DNA from: Mediterraneibacter hominis
Lineage (GTDB): Bacteria; Bacillota; Clostridia; Lachnospirales; Lachnospiraceae
Length of the DNA: 64,000 nt
Reading direction: 5' to 3'
Assembly: GCF_014287475.1 (NCBI RefSeq)
Contig: NZ_JACOPF010000002.1
Location: 558,001-622,000 of the forward strand
Made by a program: the position numbers and the translations under genes. Within the stretch, counting starts at the first letter, position 1, and every line of letters begins with the position of its first letter. Below the pieces are notes generated by a model. The model saw nothing but the letters and a program-made list of their open reading frames with translations, did not search any database and was not told the DNA's origin. This document shows, piece by piece, positions 7,984-17,008 of this stretch.

Positions 7984-8748
7984 TCAGAGGGATGGCTGTT
8001 TCTCCTTTATAAATACAAGCTCTTCCGGCGTGGACAGCTCTGGACGATAATGATACGAAAGAGCGGTAAATTTGGTGAGAGCTTTGGACGTTGTAATCTG
8101 CTTTTCGGACATCCATCGGACCATCTCGCCGCGTGCCATTTTTGCCTGTGTTGCTTTTACCTTTACCTTTCCGTTTAGCATTTCCCCGAAGATACAGGTG
8201 ACACAGTGTATGTGCGGGGGAATATAGGGGAGGACTGCCTTGCTGTATTCGGCGGAGGCTAAGTTGATAATTTCATCCGTACCTTCTCTGGAAAGCTCTT
8301 CATACAGGGAACTGCCCCAGAAAGCATAAAGTCCCTTAAATGTATTGGTTTTTAGCTTTGCCTGCATTTCCAGGCGGTATGGAATCACTCCGTCTGTAGG
8401 ACGCAGAATACCATAGAAGCCTGACAGAATTTTTAGATGCTGGTTTACGTATTCCCACTGCATGTCGGAAAAGACAGAAGGGGAGATGTATTGATACTGG
8501 ATTCCCTCGTAGGCGAGAAGTGCAGGGGTCATATTTTGGGATAAGTGGTATGTGTGGAGCCGCTGGTAGTTTTCCTGCGCAAGCTTATCGCTGCACTGCC
8601 AGAGCTTTTGCAAATCGGACAGAGACTGCTCTTTTAAAAGCTCCATCAAGATATTGGTTTTGTTCAAAAAGACAGGAACAGTCAGCTCACAGGGGTATTC
8701 ATCATAGACATTCATTTTTTTTGCTGGTGACAGAATGATTTTTAGCAT
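7984..8748 (-). CDS. yaaA: YaaA family protein (peroxide stress, DUF328)
   Basis: A 254-residue YaaA/DUF328 protein. In E. coli YaaA limits free intracellular iron during peroxide stress and binds DNA. The start at 8748 (MLKIILSPAKKM) is preferred over an in-frame ATG nine codons upstream, because an AAAGGA ribosome site precedes it and the family begins with this ILSPAK strand. Family segments seen are SGFYGILRPTDGVIPYRLEM, LYAFWGS, INLASAEYSKAV and TQAKMARGEMVRWM. It is encoded alone and converges on the lysR-type gene. Confidence 0.9.
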   Translation of the reverse strand: MLKIILSPAKKMNVYDEYPCELTVPVFLNKTNILMELLKEQSLSDLQKLWQCSDKLAQENYQRLHTYHLSQNMTPALLAYEGIQYQYISPSVFSDMQWEYVNQHLKILSGFYGILRPTDGVIPYRLEMQAKLKTNTFKGLYAFWGSSLYEELSREGTDEIINLASAEYSKAVLPYIPPHIHCVTCIFGEMLNGKVKVKATQAKMARGEMVRWMSEKQITTSKALTKFTALSYHYRPELSTPEELVFIKEKQPSL

Positions 8749-8784
8749 AAAGGAATCCTTTCTTTTGTACATCAACGTTAGACA

Positions 8785-8815
8785 GATACAAAAAGCAGAA
8801 GCTGCTCTTTGTATC
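8785..8815. repeat. 31-bp near-perfect palindrome between yaaA and the CPBP gene
   Basis: GATACAAA (8785-8792) and TTTGTATC (8108-8115 of this kilobase, that is 8808-8815) flank AGCAG/CTGCT arms, with one A-C mismatch and a 3-base loop. No T-run follows on either strand, so it looks more like an operator or a leader hairpin of the minus-strand yaaA transcript than a terminator. Confidence 0.5.
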
Positions 8816-8853
8816 TATCATAGACGAAAAGGAGAGCGAGGTAAAGCGGCAGA

Positions 8854-8934
8854 TTGACAAAAGAGAGAAAGATACATAAGATAGGTCTATAGCGTCGGCT
8901 TGAGGCGTGTTACCCCTTGTACACCGACCTATCT
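8854..8934 (+). promoter_or_regulatory. Candidate promoter and structured leader of the CPBP-maf operon
   Basis: TTGACA (8854-8859) is followed after 17 bases by TAAGAT, a 4-of-6 match to the -10. Overlapping it, AGATAGGTC (8879-8887) pairs with GACCTATCT (8926-8934), and an alternative inner GTCGG/CCGAC pairing shares bases with the outer stem. The structure ends just before the ribosome site. Confidence 0.4.
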
Positions 8935-8953
8935 AAAAAGGAGAACAACACAT

Positions 8954-9805
8954 ATGAAGAAAAAAATTAATTATCTGTTTGCAGCTCTGGTATTTATAGC
9001 TGTGATGTGCCTGATGAATGGACTGGGGTATTTCTGGTCATTTCTTGCGATGATAGAGGGAATGCTGCTTAGAGGGGAACAGGGCGTGGACATTGTGTAT
9101 ACTTTCCTGATGGATCATATGAATTTTTACTCAGTGATGATCTATCTGCCTGTCGCTTTTTTGTTCGGCGTATGGTTCTATCTCACAGTATTGTTAAAGG
9201 AAGGGACAGGTGTATATCTAAGAAAAAGTACAAAGAGGGTGTCTTTGGTATGCTTTGGCTGGACGCTCCTGCTTACATTGGCAATGCAGCATGCAACCTC
9301 TCTTATATTTTTATTATTTCAGCTTATCAGTCCGGAGGCACTAAGCGATTATAATGATTTGGTGGAAGGCTCAAGCATGATGCAGTATTCACTCCTGTGG
9401 GTGTTCAGTACGCTCATCTTACCGCCTCTGGCAGAAGAAATTATATTCAGGGGATTGATTATGAAATATTTGCAGCGTGCAGGCGCGGCTTTTGTCGTTG
9501 CAAATCTGATACAGGCGGTCTTGTTTGGAATCTTTCACCAAAATTTGGTGCAGGGAGTTTATGCAGCGGTTTTAGGCTTTATTTTAGGGTATCTTGCGTG
9601 GAGATACGACAGCCTTCTGGTACCTATGTTTATGCATTTTCTATATAATCTGACCGGAACGGTACTTGTGGATTTTGAAAATGCCTTTTTGCCGGACTGG
9701 GCGTTCGTGATTCTGATATTTTTCAGTGTGCCTGTTCTGGCTGTATCGCTGTTGATGATACATTTTGGAATTGGCGACAAAAAGAAAAAGGAGAGAGTAA
9801 GATGA
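8954..9805 (+). CDS. CPBP-family intramembrane metalloprotease (Abi/CAAX type)
   Basis: A 283-residue membrane protein with about seven hydrophobic segments. The CPBP catalytic motifs are present: EE161-162 with Arg166 (EEIIFRG), F191-x3-H195 (FGIFH) and H228-x3-N232 (HFLYN). Family members cleave prenylated or other membrane substrates, or process bacteriocin-related peptides, but the bacterial substrates are mostly unknown. The ATG at 8954 is chosen because AAAAAGGAG precedes it, whereas a longer in-frame start lies inside the leader hairpin. Its TGA overlaps the ATG of maf (ATGA), so the two are translationally coupled. Confidence 0.88.
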   Translation: MKKKINYLFAALVFIAVMCLMNGLGYFWSFLAMIEGMLLRGEQGVDIVYTFLMDHMNFYSVMIYLPVAFLFGVWFYLTVLLKEGTGVYLRKSTKRVSLVCFGWTLLLTLAMQHATSLIFLLFQLISPEALSDYNDLVEGSSMMQYSLLWVFSTLILPPLAEEIIFRGLIMKYLQRAGAAFVVANLIQAVLFGIFHQNLVQGVYAAVLGFILGYLAWRYDSLLVPMFMHFLYNLTGTVLVDFENAFLPDWAFVILIFFSVPVLAVSLLMIHFGIGDKKKKERVR

Positions 9806-10392
9806 AAAAAGTGATACTTGCAAGCAGTTCTCCGCGGCGCAGAGAGCTGCTTGCACAGATTGGAATAGAGTTTGATGTCAGGGTCAGTGAACAGGAAGAA
9901 ATTTATTACAGTACAGTTCCGGAAGAGATTGTAAAAGAGCTGGCTCTTTTAAAGGCAGAACATGTGGCAGAAAATATGCAGGAAGAAGAGCGTGCAGGCA
10001 AAGTGATAATCGGGGCGGATACGGTGGTTGTACAGGATGGAAGGATTCTGGGAAAACCACAAGGAGAAAAGGAAGCCTTTCGCATGTTAAAGGAACTGCA
10101 AGGGAGAAGCCATGAGGTATATACCGGAACAGCACTTTTGTATTTTGAAGGGAAAGAGAAAAAGACGGTAAATAGAGCGGTAAAGACAAACGTGTATGTA
10201 CATGCTATGACAGAGGGAGAAATACAAGCCTATATTGCTTCTGGAGAACCACTGGACAAAGCGGGCGCTTATGGAATCCAGGGAAAATTTGCCGCATTTA
10301 TAGAACGGATCGAGGGAGACTATTATAATGTGGTAGGGCTGCCTGTTTCGTTGGTATATCAATGTTTAAAAAAGTGGAACCTGACAGGCTGA
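9802..10392 (+). CDS. maf: Maf-like nucleoside triphosphate pyrophosphatase
   Basis: A 196-residue Maf/YhdE-type protein that hydrolyses non-canonical or dTTP/UTP nucleotides to the monophosphate and is linked to septum control in Bacillus. Motifs seen are the N-terminal LASSSPRRRELL, the catalytic GADTVV with LGKP, and YGIQGKFAAFIERIEGDYYNVVGLP. It is coupled by ATGA overlap to the CPBP protease gene upstream and converges on the YgjP-like gene. Confidence 0.95.
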   Translation: MKKVILASSSPRRRELLAQIGIEFDVRVSEQEEIYYSTVPEEIVKELALLKAEHVAENMQEEERAGKVIIGADTVVVQDGRILGKPQGEKEAFRMLKELQGRSHEVYTGTALLYFEGKEKKTVNRAVKTNVYVHAMTEGEIQAYIASGEPLDKAGAYGIQGKFAAFIERIEGDYYNVVGLPVSLVYQCLKKWNLTG

Positions 10393-10416
10393 ATCTGCCG
10401 GGGCAGGAGAATCCGG

Positions 10417-10971
10417 TTAGACGGCATCCCACAGTGAATGACCGTTTTCTCTTAACCATTTCCGGCTTTTTTTGTAATCCGGCAGTACCTGCTCTACAAT
10501 AGCATAAAAGGCTTTGGAATGGTTCATTTCTATGCGGTGGGCAAGTTCGTGTACAACGATATAGTCCAGAACTTCTTCAGGAGCGAAAATGAGGCGCCAG
10601 TTGAAATTTAAGTTTCCGGCGCTGCTGCAGCTTCCCCAACGGGTCCTCTGTTCCCGGATAGAGATACGGTGGTAAGTGACATGCATCAGCTTTGCATAAA
10701 AGGCTGTTTTTACGGTGAAAATCGCGCGCGCTGTCTGTATATAGCGCGCCCGTTCCTTTTTAGACAGCGCGTGTCTCGAAGGGTCTGGGCGTTTTGCTTT
10801 CTGGGACAGATGCTTTAGGATCCAGTCCTCCTTTTCGCAGAGAAAGGTGTCGATAAAGGACTTCGGACATCGTAAGGGTACGCGCACCTGCACCCGTCCC
10901 TCCGGGGTGATCTGGATGACGGCGGTTTTTCTGTCACTGTATAAAACTTCGTAGTCAAATGGGTGCTTCAT
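10417..10971 (-). CDS. YgjP-like metallopeptidase domain protein (DUF45)
   Basis: A 184-residue protein of the M48/YgjP family. It has RTRWGSCSSAGNLNFNWRL at 109-127 and the zinc motif HELAH at 141-145, followed by a third ligand in NHSKAF (His151). The RWGSC stretch before HELAH is diagnostic of DUF45. Such proteins occur singly or beside restriction systems. Here the gene is alone and convergent with maf, so no job can be inferred. Confidence 0.9.
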   Translation of the reverse strand: MKHPFDYEVLYSDRKTAVIQITPEGRVQVRVPLRCPKSFIDTFLCEKEDWILKHLSQKAKRPDPSRHALSKKERARYIQTARAIFTVKTAFYAKLMHVTYHRISIREQRTRWGSCSSAGNLNFNWRLIFAPEEVLDYIVVHELAHRIEMNHSKAFYAIVEQVLPDYKKSRKWLRENGHSLWDAV

Positions 10972-11041
10972 AACGTATACCTCCTACAAAAGCTAAGTGT
11001 AGCAGGGGGATAGAAAAAGTGCAAGAAAAAGGAGGCATATT

Positions 11042-11734
11042 ATGAGTCAAGAAAAGATATTGATTATAGAGGATGATGAAATTCTGGCGCAGGGAGTAAG
11101 GATGAATCTTTCCCTTGCCGGATTTGCGGCGGAGACGGCGAAGAATTTAAGAGAAGGAGAAGAAAAGCTCACATCAAAAGCATGGAGCTTACTTCTTTTG
11201 GATGTCAATCTGCCCGATGGAGATGGGTTTTCTTTTGCAAAAAAAATAAGAGAAAAGCAGGATATTCCTATTATTTTTCTGACTGCAAAGGATATGGATA
11301 CAGATATGATGGAAGGGTTTGAAAGCGGGGCGGATGATTATGTCACGAAGCCGTTTCATGTACAGATTTTAATACAGCGGATACGTGCTGTCCTTAGCAG
11401 ATATGCTGCCGGAAAAAAGGAAGAGAACCGTAAGAAAACGGGAAACCTGGAAATAGATTTCCAGGCATATAAAGTCTGGAAAAGCGGGAATGAGCTGACT
11501 CTGACGCCGACAGAATTCAAATTGCTGCGAAAATTTCTTGAAAATCCGGGGATCGTCCTTACAAGGGGCGCCTTGCTGGAAGAGCTTTGGGACAAGGAGG
11601 GGGACTTTGTGGATGAACATACGCTGACGATTTTCGTCAGCAGGCTGCGTTCAAAGATTTCAGATGCAGAATATACCTATATCCGGACTGTTTATGGAAC
11701 AGGATACCAGTGGACAGAGGAGAAAAAAAGATGA
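11042..11734 (+). CDS. OmpR-family response regulator
   Basis: A 230-residue response regulator. The receiver domain has acidic DD at 11-12, the phospho-acceptor Asp54 (LLLDVNLPDG), Thr81 and Lys103 (TKPF). It is followed by an OmpR/PhoB winged-helix DNA-binding domain (about 130-228, ending RTVYGTGYQW). The TGA overlaps the ATG of the sensor kinase (ATGA). The next genes encode an ABC ATPase and a large FtsX permease, the arrangement of BceRS-AB-type peptide-antibiotic sensing and resistance modules. Confidence 0.95.
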   Translation: MSQEKILIIEDDEILAQGVRMNLSLAGFAAETAKNLREGEEKLTSKAWSLLLLDVNLPDGDGFSFAKKIREKQDIPIIFLTAKDMDTDMMEGFESGADDYVTKPFHVQILIQRIRAVLSRYAAGKKEENRKKTGNLEIDFQAYKVWKSGNELTLTPTEFKLLRKFLENPGIVLTRGALLEELWDKEGDFVDEHTLTIFVSRLRSKISDAEYTYIRTVYGTGYQWTEEKKR

Positions 11735-12657
11735 GTCAGTGGGGAATTACAGCAGTAGCTTTGGGCAGTGTGCTTCTCATTACAGGCGCAATATGGCTGT
11801 ATATGAGGCGCCAGTATATTCTTTTTACAGAGGCAGTCTGTTCCAGTATTGATAAAATTCTGGAGGGAGGCGCAGAAAATACGTTTCAGACAGAGTCAGA
11901 TGAATTGTTGTCAAAAATACAGATGCAGCTGGTGCGGCTGCAGGAGATAACTGCCTTCCATGCACAGGAAAGCGAACGACAAAAGCAGAAAGTACAAGGG
12001 ATTGTTTCGGACATTTCCCATCAGTTGAAAACACCTATCGCGAATGTAGTTATGTACTGTGACACAGCGGTAAATCCTAAGCTTTCAGAGAAGGAGCGGG
12101 ATATGTGTCTTGGAGTGCTGAAAAATCAGGTGGGCAAATTAGATTTTCTTGTACAGGCATTAATACAAATGTCCAGGCTGGAGCAGAATATACTCCATCT
12201 GCATACAGATGCGGTACCTCTTATGCGGCTTTTGGAGGATGCGAGAGAAAGTATTGGGGCAAACGCGAAAAAGAAGAAAATAAAGGTGGAGATAAACTGT
12301 CCAGAGGATACAAAACTGCTCTGTGATGAAAAATGGACGCTGGAAGCGTTGTTTAATGTTCTGGACAATGCGGTCAAATATTCAGATGCGGGAAGTACGA
12401 TACGGATATGTTCAGAACGTATGGAAATGTATACAAAAATCCAGATAGAAGATGAGGGCACAGGAATTGCTCCGGAACATATAAATGATGTCTGTAAACG
12501 GTTCTACAGAGAAGAACGTGCAGCACACGTGGAAGGGCTTGGAATCGGTCTGTATCTGACAAGAGAAATCATAGAGAAAGAAAGCGGATATTTAAAAATT
12601 CAGTCAAAAGAGGGAAAAGGAACGCAGGTTACTGTATATCTTCAGAATGTCGGATGA
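11731..12657 (+). CDS. Sensor histidine kinase
   Basis: A 308-residue kinase. The ATG at 11731 overlaps the regulator stop and has a GGAG site. One N-terminal membrane helix (about 5-25) is followed by a short linker, the dimerisation box with the phospho-acceptor His97 (SDISHQLKTPIANV), the N box (FNVLDNAVKYS), and G boxes (DEGTGI and GLGIGLYL). There is almost no extracytoplasmic sensor region. As in BceS-like intramembrane-sensing kinases, the signal probably comes from the neighbouring ABC transporter, which is inferred from context. Confidence 0.95.
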   Translation: MSQWGITAVALGSVLLITGAIWLYMRRQYILFTEAVCSSIDKILEGGAENTFQTESDELLSKIQMQLVRLQEITAFHAQESERQKQKVQGIVSDISHQLKTPIANVVMYCDTAVNPKLSEKERDMCLGVLKNQVGKLDFLVQALIQMSRLEQNILHLHTDAVPLMRLLEDARESIGANAKKKKIKVEINCPEDTKLLCDEKWTLEALFNVLDNAVKYSDAGSTIRICSERMEMYTKIQIEDEGTGIAPEHINDVCKRFYREERAAHVEGLGIGLYLTREIIEKESGYLKIQSKEGKGTQVTVYLQNVG

Positions 12658-12828
12658 GAAATTTCTGTTTCTTTTTTCATTTTTGAGAGGTTTTTGAAAC
12701 ATTTGCCTGTTATCCTCTAACTAAAAGATGGAGATGTTAAAAGGAATTCTTTGAAAAACAGACAAAAGGTTTGAAAAGGAGTGCCTATTTGACGTTTTTA
12801 TCTTCATATGTAAAGGAGAGACAGGAAA

Positions 12829-13509
12829 ATGAGTATACTGGTTACGGAAAATTTAAAGAAATACTATGGGACAGGTGCAAATGAAGTACGGGCATTAGAC
12901 GGTGTTTCCATGGAAGTAGAGGATGGAGAGTTTGTCGCAATCGTTGGGACGAGCGGCAGTGGAAAATCTACTTTGTTAAATATGCTGGGAGGTCTGGACA
13001 TACCTACTGCAGGAGAGGTTACGATTGCGGGGAAAAAGCTTTCTGGTATGGGCGACGAGAAGCTGACTATTTTCAGAAGACGCCGGATCGGATTTGTCTT
13101 TCAGAACTATAACCTAGTTCCCATTTTAAACGTCTATGAAAATATTATCCTTCCGGTATCCTTAGACGGAGGAAAACCAGACGAACTTTATTTAAAAAAA
13201 ATTATCAGTCTCTTGGGACTGAAAGAAAGGCTGACAGAGATGCCGGGGAATCTGTCAGGCGGACAGCAGCAAAGAGTGGCGATTGCGCGTGCATTAGCGT
13301 CTAAGCCTGCACTCGTGCTTGCGGACGAGCCGACAGGGAACCTGGATTCAAAGACCAGCCAGGATGTGATCGGATTGATTAAGACATCCAGCCGACAGTT
13401 TCACCAAACGGTGGTGATGATTACACATAATGAAGAAATCGCGCAGACTGCGGACCGGATTATCCGGATTGAGGACGGAAAAATCATGGAAAGCAGGTGG
13501 ACAGTATGA
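12829..13509 (+). CDS. ABC transporter ATP-binding protein (MacB/BceA type)
   Basis: A 226-residue nucleotide-binding subunit of the LolD/MacB/BceA group. Walker A is GTSGSGKST (40-48), followed by the Q-loop [12 protein letters not shown], the signature LSGGQQQR, the Walker [14 protein letters not shown] and the switch His in VVMITHN. It lies 171 bases after the kinase and overlaps the permease gene by four bases. It energises the FtsX-type permease encoded next. The nature of the exported or sensed compound (often a peptide antibiotic) is inferred from the two-component neighbours. Confidence 0.95.
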   Translation: MSILVTENLKKYYGTGANEVRALDGVSMEVEDGEFVAIVGTSGSGKSTLLNMLGGLDIPTAGEVTIAGKKLSGMGDEKLTIFRRRRIGFVFQNYNLVPILNVYENIILPVSLDGGKPDELYLKKIISLLGLKERLTEMPGNLSGGQQQRVAIARALASKPALVLADEPTGNLDSKTSQDVIGLIKTSSRQFHQTVVMITHNEEIAQTADRIIRIEDGKIMESRWTV

Positions 13510-15959
13510 GACGCAGCAGGAGAATTTCTTCGAATAATAACAGGAAGGCTGTATGGTCTTTAGCTGTACGCAGTGTAAAGAGCAGCAAAATGAAAGACTT
13601 TTTTGTGATTTTGACGATTGTATTGTCTGTCAGCCTTCTGATGGTGATGTCCCTGTTCTATGTCGGAATGAATACAGAGACGAAGCGGACGGTCGCACGC
13701 ATGCAGCATGCTATTTACTACAATCTGGAGGAAGAACAGCTTACACAGATGGCGAAGGATGAACGAAGCCAATATGTGCTTTCCATGAAAGAAGGGCAGG
13801 CTGTCGAGGTGGACGGGAACATGGTCAAGCCTGCGGCTTATGGAAAAGAACCCCTGAAAAATGAAGGCATAGAAATCGATACGGTGACTCCGACAAAGGG
13901 GAAAATACCAGAGAAGGCAGATGAGATTATGCTTTCGGATGCCTACTGCAAGCTGGCAGGAATAAAGGCAGCTCCGGGGGAAACGGTTTCTTTTACATGG
14001 CTGGACGGTACAACAGAGAACTATCGTCTCTCTGGCATTTACCATACAGGGGAAAACCAGCCCCTTTATACGGTGTTGTTCTCGGAAGCATATGCCAGAG
14101 AAGGCAGCCAGTTAAAGGAAGTTCCATGGGAAGGGATCGTCTGCTTTTATGGAGCAGATGAGATGACGCAGCCAGCGTTTGAAGAGCTGGTCTATGGCTT
14201 TGGAGACGACTGTGGCATTGCAAGAAAAGATATGAATATCAATAATTTCTTCTTGGATGCACTTCCGGGAGGGGACATGGCAATGCAGCAGATGATGTTA
14301 GTCATCTGTGCAGGCATCGGGCTTCTTTTTGTCAGTGTACTTGTCATCTATAGTGTATTCTATCTTTCTGTAGTAGGAAGAATCCGCCAGTTTGGACAAC
14401 TTCGGACGATAGGTATGACAAAGAGGCAGATTCGCAGAATGGTACGGATTGAAGGACTGTTCCTAAGTGCGTTAGGAATTCCGATTGGTTTACTTGTCGG
14501 CGGTGCGGTCAGTTATGTAATACGACCGGGTGGCTGGGACGTCGTACACACATTGATTGTGGCGGGAATTGTAACTATGGCAGACATAATTACTGTCTTG
14601 ATTTCTGTACAGAAGCCGGCGAAGAAGGCAGCTTCTGTCTCCCCAGTGGAAGCGGCAAAATATTCCGGCTATACAGGAGAAGAGAAGAAAAAGAAAGAGC
14701 CGGGCAGCCGGACAATAAAACTGGCAAGAAAGATTACGCCCACGAGTCTTGCTGTTATGAGTAATGCAAGAAATAAGAAAAAAACAGTACTTACCATGAT
14801 TTCTCTTGGTATCGGCGGAATACTTTATATGCTGGCGGCATTTTTTGTGACCTCCACCAGCCTGGAGGGGTACGCAAGGCAGGGAGAATATAAATACGGA
14901 GAATTTGTAATAGGCTATTCTTATAATGTAGCAGAGACAGCCAAGCAAGGAGAGACCCAGCTTCAAAAAGAACATCCTCTGGATGAGAAGCTGATTCAGG
15001 AGATCGAGAAAACAGACGGGGTGAAGAATATTCATACGGTGCAAAAGCTGGAAGTATCGTGGGAGGCACACGGCACCCAGGAAGAAGGAGACGACAATGT
15101 AAGAGGCTTCTCAAAAAGACGTACGGAAAAATTAAAAGATTTAAAGCATACCGGAGACTTTATTTATGAAAAAATGGTAGAAGAGAATGGGATTCTCTTT
15201 ACCCGGGGAGGGGCCTGGGAAGAAGTCTACGGGTGGGAATTCAAGCCGGGAGATAAAGTGAAGCTGTCTTGGTACGACGGAGAAGAGGAGAGGGAGAAGG
15301 AATTTACAATTATGGGTGTCATAGATGCAGGCGACTTTGACGAGGAACCAGGAGATACCTTTACTTCCTTTTTGATTCCGGAACAGACACTGAAAAGTAT
15401 GACAAAAGGGCTGAATCTGAACGCAGATCTGATTGTTGAGACGGATCAGAAAAAAGAAACACAGGTTGGAAAAGAACTAAAAAATATAACAAAGCAATAT
15501 CCTTACTTGTCGCTGGGAACGCTGGAGGAACAAAGACTCATTGCAAAATCACAGTTTACTACGTTGTTTTCTGTTATGCTGGGACTTAGTATGTTTATTA
15601 TAGGATTTGCATTGCTCAATCTTTTAAATACGCTGATTACGAACATCCTGACGAGAAGCCATGAGTTTGCCATGCTGCAGTCTGTAGGGATGACGAGGAG
15701 GCAGCTTTGTAAAATGCTGCGTATGGAAGGACTTATACTGGCGGCCGGAAATCTGGCTGTATCACTGGTGCTGGGAACGGCGGCAGGATACGCCATGATA
15801 CAGATTATGAATTATTTTGGGGTGGACTATATGCATTTTGTATTCCCTGTATGGTATTTTATTGGGTATGCGGTCTTTATCCTGCTGGTTCCGGTTCTGG
15901 TCACAGAATATATGGTAAGAAAATTTCAGAAGCAGTCGCTGGTAGACAGGCTGAGATAA
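13506..15959 (+). CDS. FtsX-type ABC permease
   Basis: An 817-residue permease with the MacB/FtsX layout: one N-terminal helix (about 30-52), a long extracytoplasmic domain to about residue 255, three helices with a conserved QLRTIGMTKRQI cytoplasmic motif, another extracytoplasmic domain (about 450-670) and a second helix bundle with MLQSVGMTRRQL. Two FtsX modules are therefore present. ATG 13506 overlaps the ATPase stop (ATGA). A GTG three codons earlier is the alternative. BceB proteins are usually about 650 residues with one large extracellular loop, so this two-ECD form is closer to MacB-like exporters of Lachnospiraceae. Confidence 0.9.
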   Translation: MRRSRRISSNNNRKAVWSLAVRSVKSSKMKDFFVILTIVLSVSLLMVMSLFYVGMNTETKRTVARMQHAIYYNLEEEQLTQMAKDERSQYVLSMKEGQAVEVDGNMVKPAAYGKEPLKNEGIEIDTVTPTKGKIPEKADEIMLSDAYCKLAGIKAAPGETVSFTWLDGTTENYRLSGIYHTGENQPLYTVLFSEAYAREGSQLKEVPWEGIVCFYGADEMTQPAFEELVYGFGDDCGIARKDMNINNFFLDALPGGDMAMQQMMLVICAGIGLLFVSVLVIYSVFYLSVVGRIRQFGQLRTIGMTKRQIRRMVRIEGLFLSALGIPIGLLVGGAVSYVIRPGGWDVVHTLIVAGIVTMADIITVLISVQKPAKKAASVSPVEAAKYSGYTGEEKKKKEPGSRTIKLARKITPTSLAVMSNARNKKKTVLTMISLGIGGILYMLAAFFVTSTSLEGYARQGEYKYGEFVIGYSYNVAETAKQGETQLQKEHPLDEKLIQEIEKTDGVKNIHTVQKLEVSWEAHGTQEEGDDNVRGFSKRRTEKLKDLKHTGDFIYEKMVEENGILFTRGGAWEEVYGWEFKPGDKVKLSWYDGEEEREKEFTIMGVIDAGDFDEEPGDTFTSFLIPEQTLKSMTKGLNLNADLIVETDQKKETQVGKELKNITKQYPYLSLGTLEEQRLIAKSQFTTLFSVMLGLSMFIIGFALLNLLNTLITNILTRSHEFAMLQSVGMTRRQLCKMLRMEGLILAAGNLAVSLVLGTAAGYAMIQIMNYFGVDYMHFVFPVWYFIGYAVFILLVPVLVTEYMVRKFQKQSLVDRLR

Positions 15960-16042
15960 AGAGAAAAGTATTCTTTTCTTGTGTGACTTTCAAATAGGAG
16001 TGTGATAGAATAAAAGGAAAAAACGGAGAAGTATGGTATTAG

Positions 16043-16966
16043 ATGAAGAAGAAAGAAGAAAAACAGAGCAGAGAAGAAAGACAGCCCGGAGGACGCCTTA
16101 GGAATTTTCAGAAGGCGCTTGGCATGGAACTGCGGGAGCACAAGAGTTCCTTTATCGTGTATTTTGTGCTGCGTTTCCTTGTCATAGCAATGATGGTTCT
16201 GCAGATTTTAAACAGGAATTATGAAAATGTATTTTTATGCGCGCTGACCTTGCTTTTGCTCGTAATACCGAGTTTTGTGCAGGTTACATTTAAAATCGAA
16301 CTGCCGACGACCTTAGAGATTATTATTCTTGTTTTTATATTTGCCGCGGAAATTTTGGGAGAAATCAGCGAATTTTATCTGATGTTTCCATTCTGGGATA
16401 CAGTGCTGCATACGATCAATGGATTTCTCGCTGCGGCAATCGGATTTTCCCTTGTAGATTTATTAAACCGCAGCGGCAGGACATCGTTCACATTGTCCCC
16501 GGTGTTCATGGCGATTGTGGCATTTTGTTTTTCGATGACGATCGGAGTAATATGGGAATTCTTTGAATTTGGAATGGATCAGATTCTGGGATATGATATG
16601 CAGAAGGATACGGTAATCCATGTGATTCGTTCTGTGACGCTGGATCCAGAAGGGCATAATGTACCTGCAGTCATTGACAATATTTCCAGTACAGTCGTAA
16701 ATGGAAAAGAGCTTGGGCTTGGAGGATATTTAGATATCGGACTGTTCGATACAATGAACGACTTGATTGTCAATTTTATAGGGGCAGTAGTTTTTTCTGT
16801 GATCGGCTTTTTCTATGTAAAGAACAGAGGAAAGGGAAAAGTTGTGCGTCGGTTCATTCCGCGCAGAAAGAAAAGTGACAAAGATTTTCTGCGGATTGTC
16901 GCGGAAAACGCAGAAAAGGAATCGGAGGAAGCAGTCAGGGAGGGAAAGAAAACACAGGACAATTAG
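16043..16966 (+). CDS. DUF2238/YjdF-like membrane protein
   Basis: A 307-residue membrane protein with a basic N-terminus, about six hydrophobic segments (between residues 40 and 265) and a charged C-terminal tail. Conserved-looking motifs are FWDTVLHTINGFLAAAIGF and GVIWEFFEFGMDQ. These recall the DUF2238 (YjdF) family, in which the Asp, His and Glu residues sit in membrane helices. The function is unknown. It stands alone between the exporter and a convergent membrane-protein gene. Confidence 0.75.
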   Translation: MKKKEEKQSREERQPGGRLRNFQKALGMELREHKSSFIVYFVLRFLVIAMMVLQILNRNYENVFLCALTLLLLVIPSFVQVTFKIELPTTLEIIILVFIFAAEILGEISEFYLMFPFWDTVLHTINGFLAAAIGFSLVDLLNRSGRTSFTLSPVFMAIVAFCFSMTIGVIWEFFEFGMDQILGYDMQKDTVIHVIRSVTLDPEGHNVPAVIDNISSTVVNGKELGLGGYLDIGLFDTMNDLIVNFIGAVVFSVIGFFYVKNRGKGKVVRRFIPRRKKSDKDFLRIVAENAEKESEEAVREGKKTQDN

Positions 16967-16994
16967 CGGTGCTGTGTGGGTAAAGCCTGTGTTT
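16950..16994 (-). terminator. Terminator of the YwaF-like gene overlapping the end of the plus-strand gene
   Basis: AAACACAGG (16950-16958) pairs with CCTGTGTTT (16986-16994). On the minus strand the stem is followed by TTCTTTCCC. The stem includes the last codons of the convergent plus-strand gene. Confidence 0.55.
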
Positions 16995-17008
16995 ACGTCT
17001 TATTGTCC

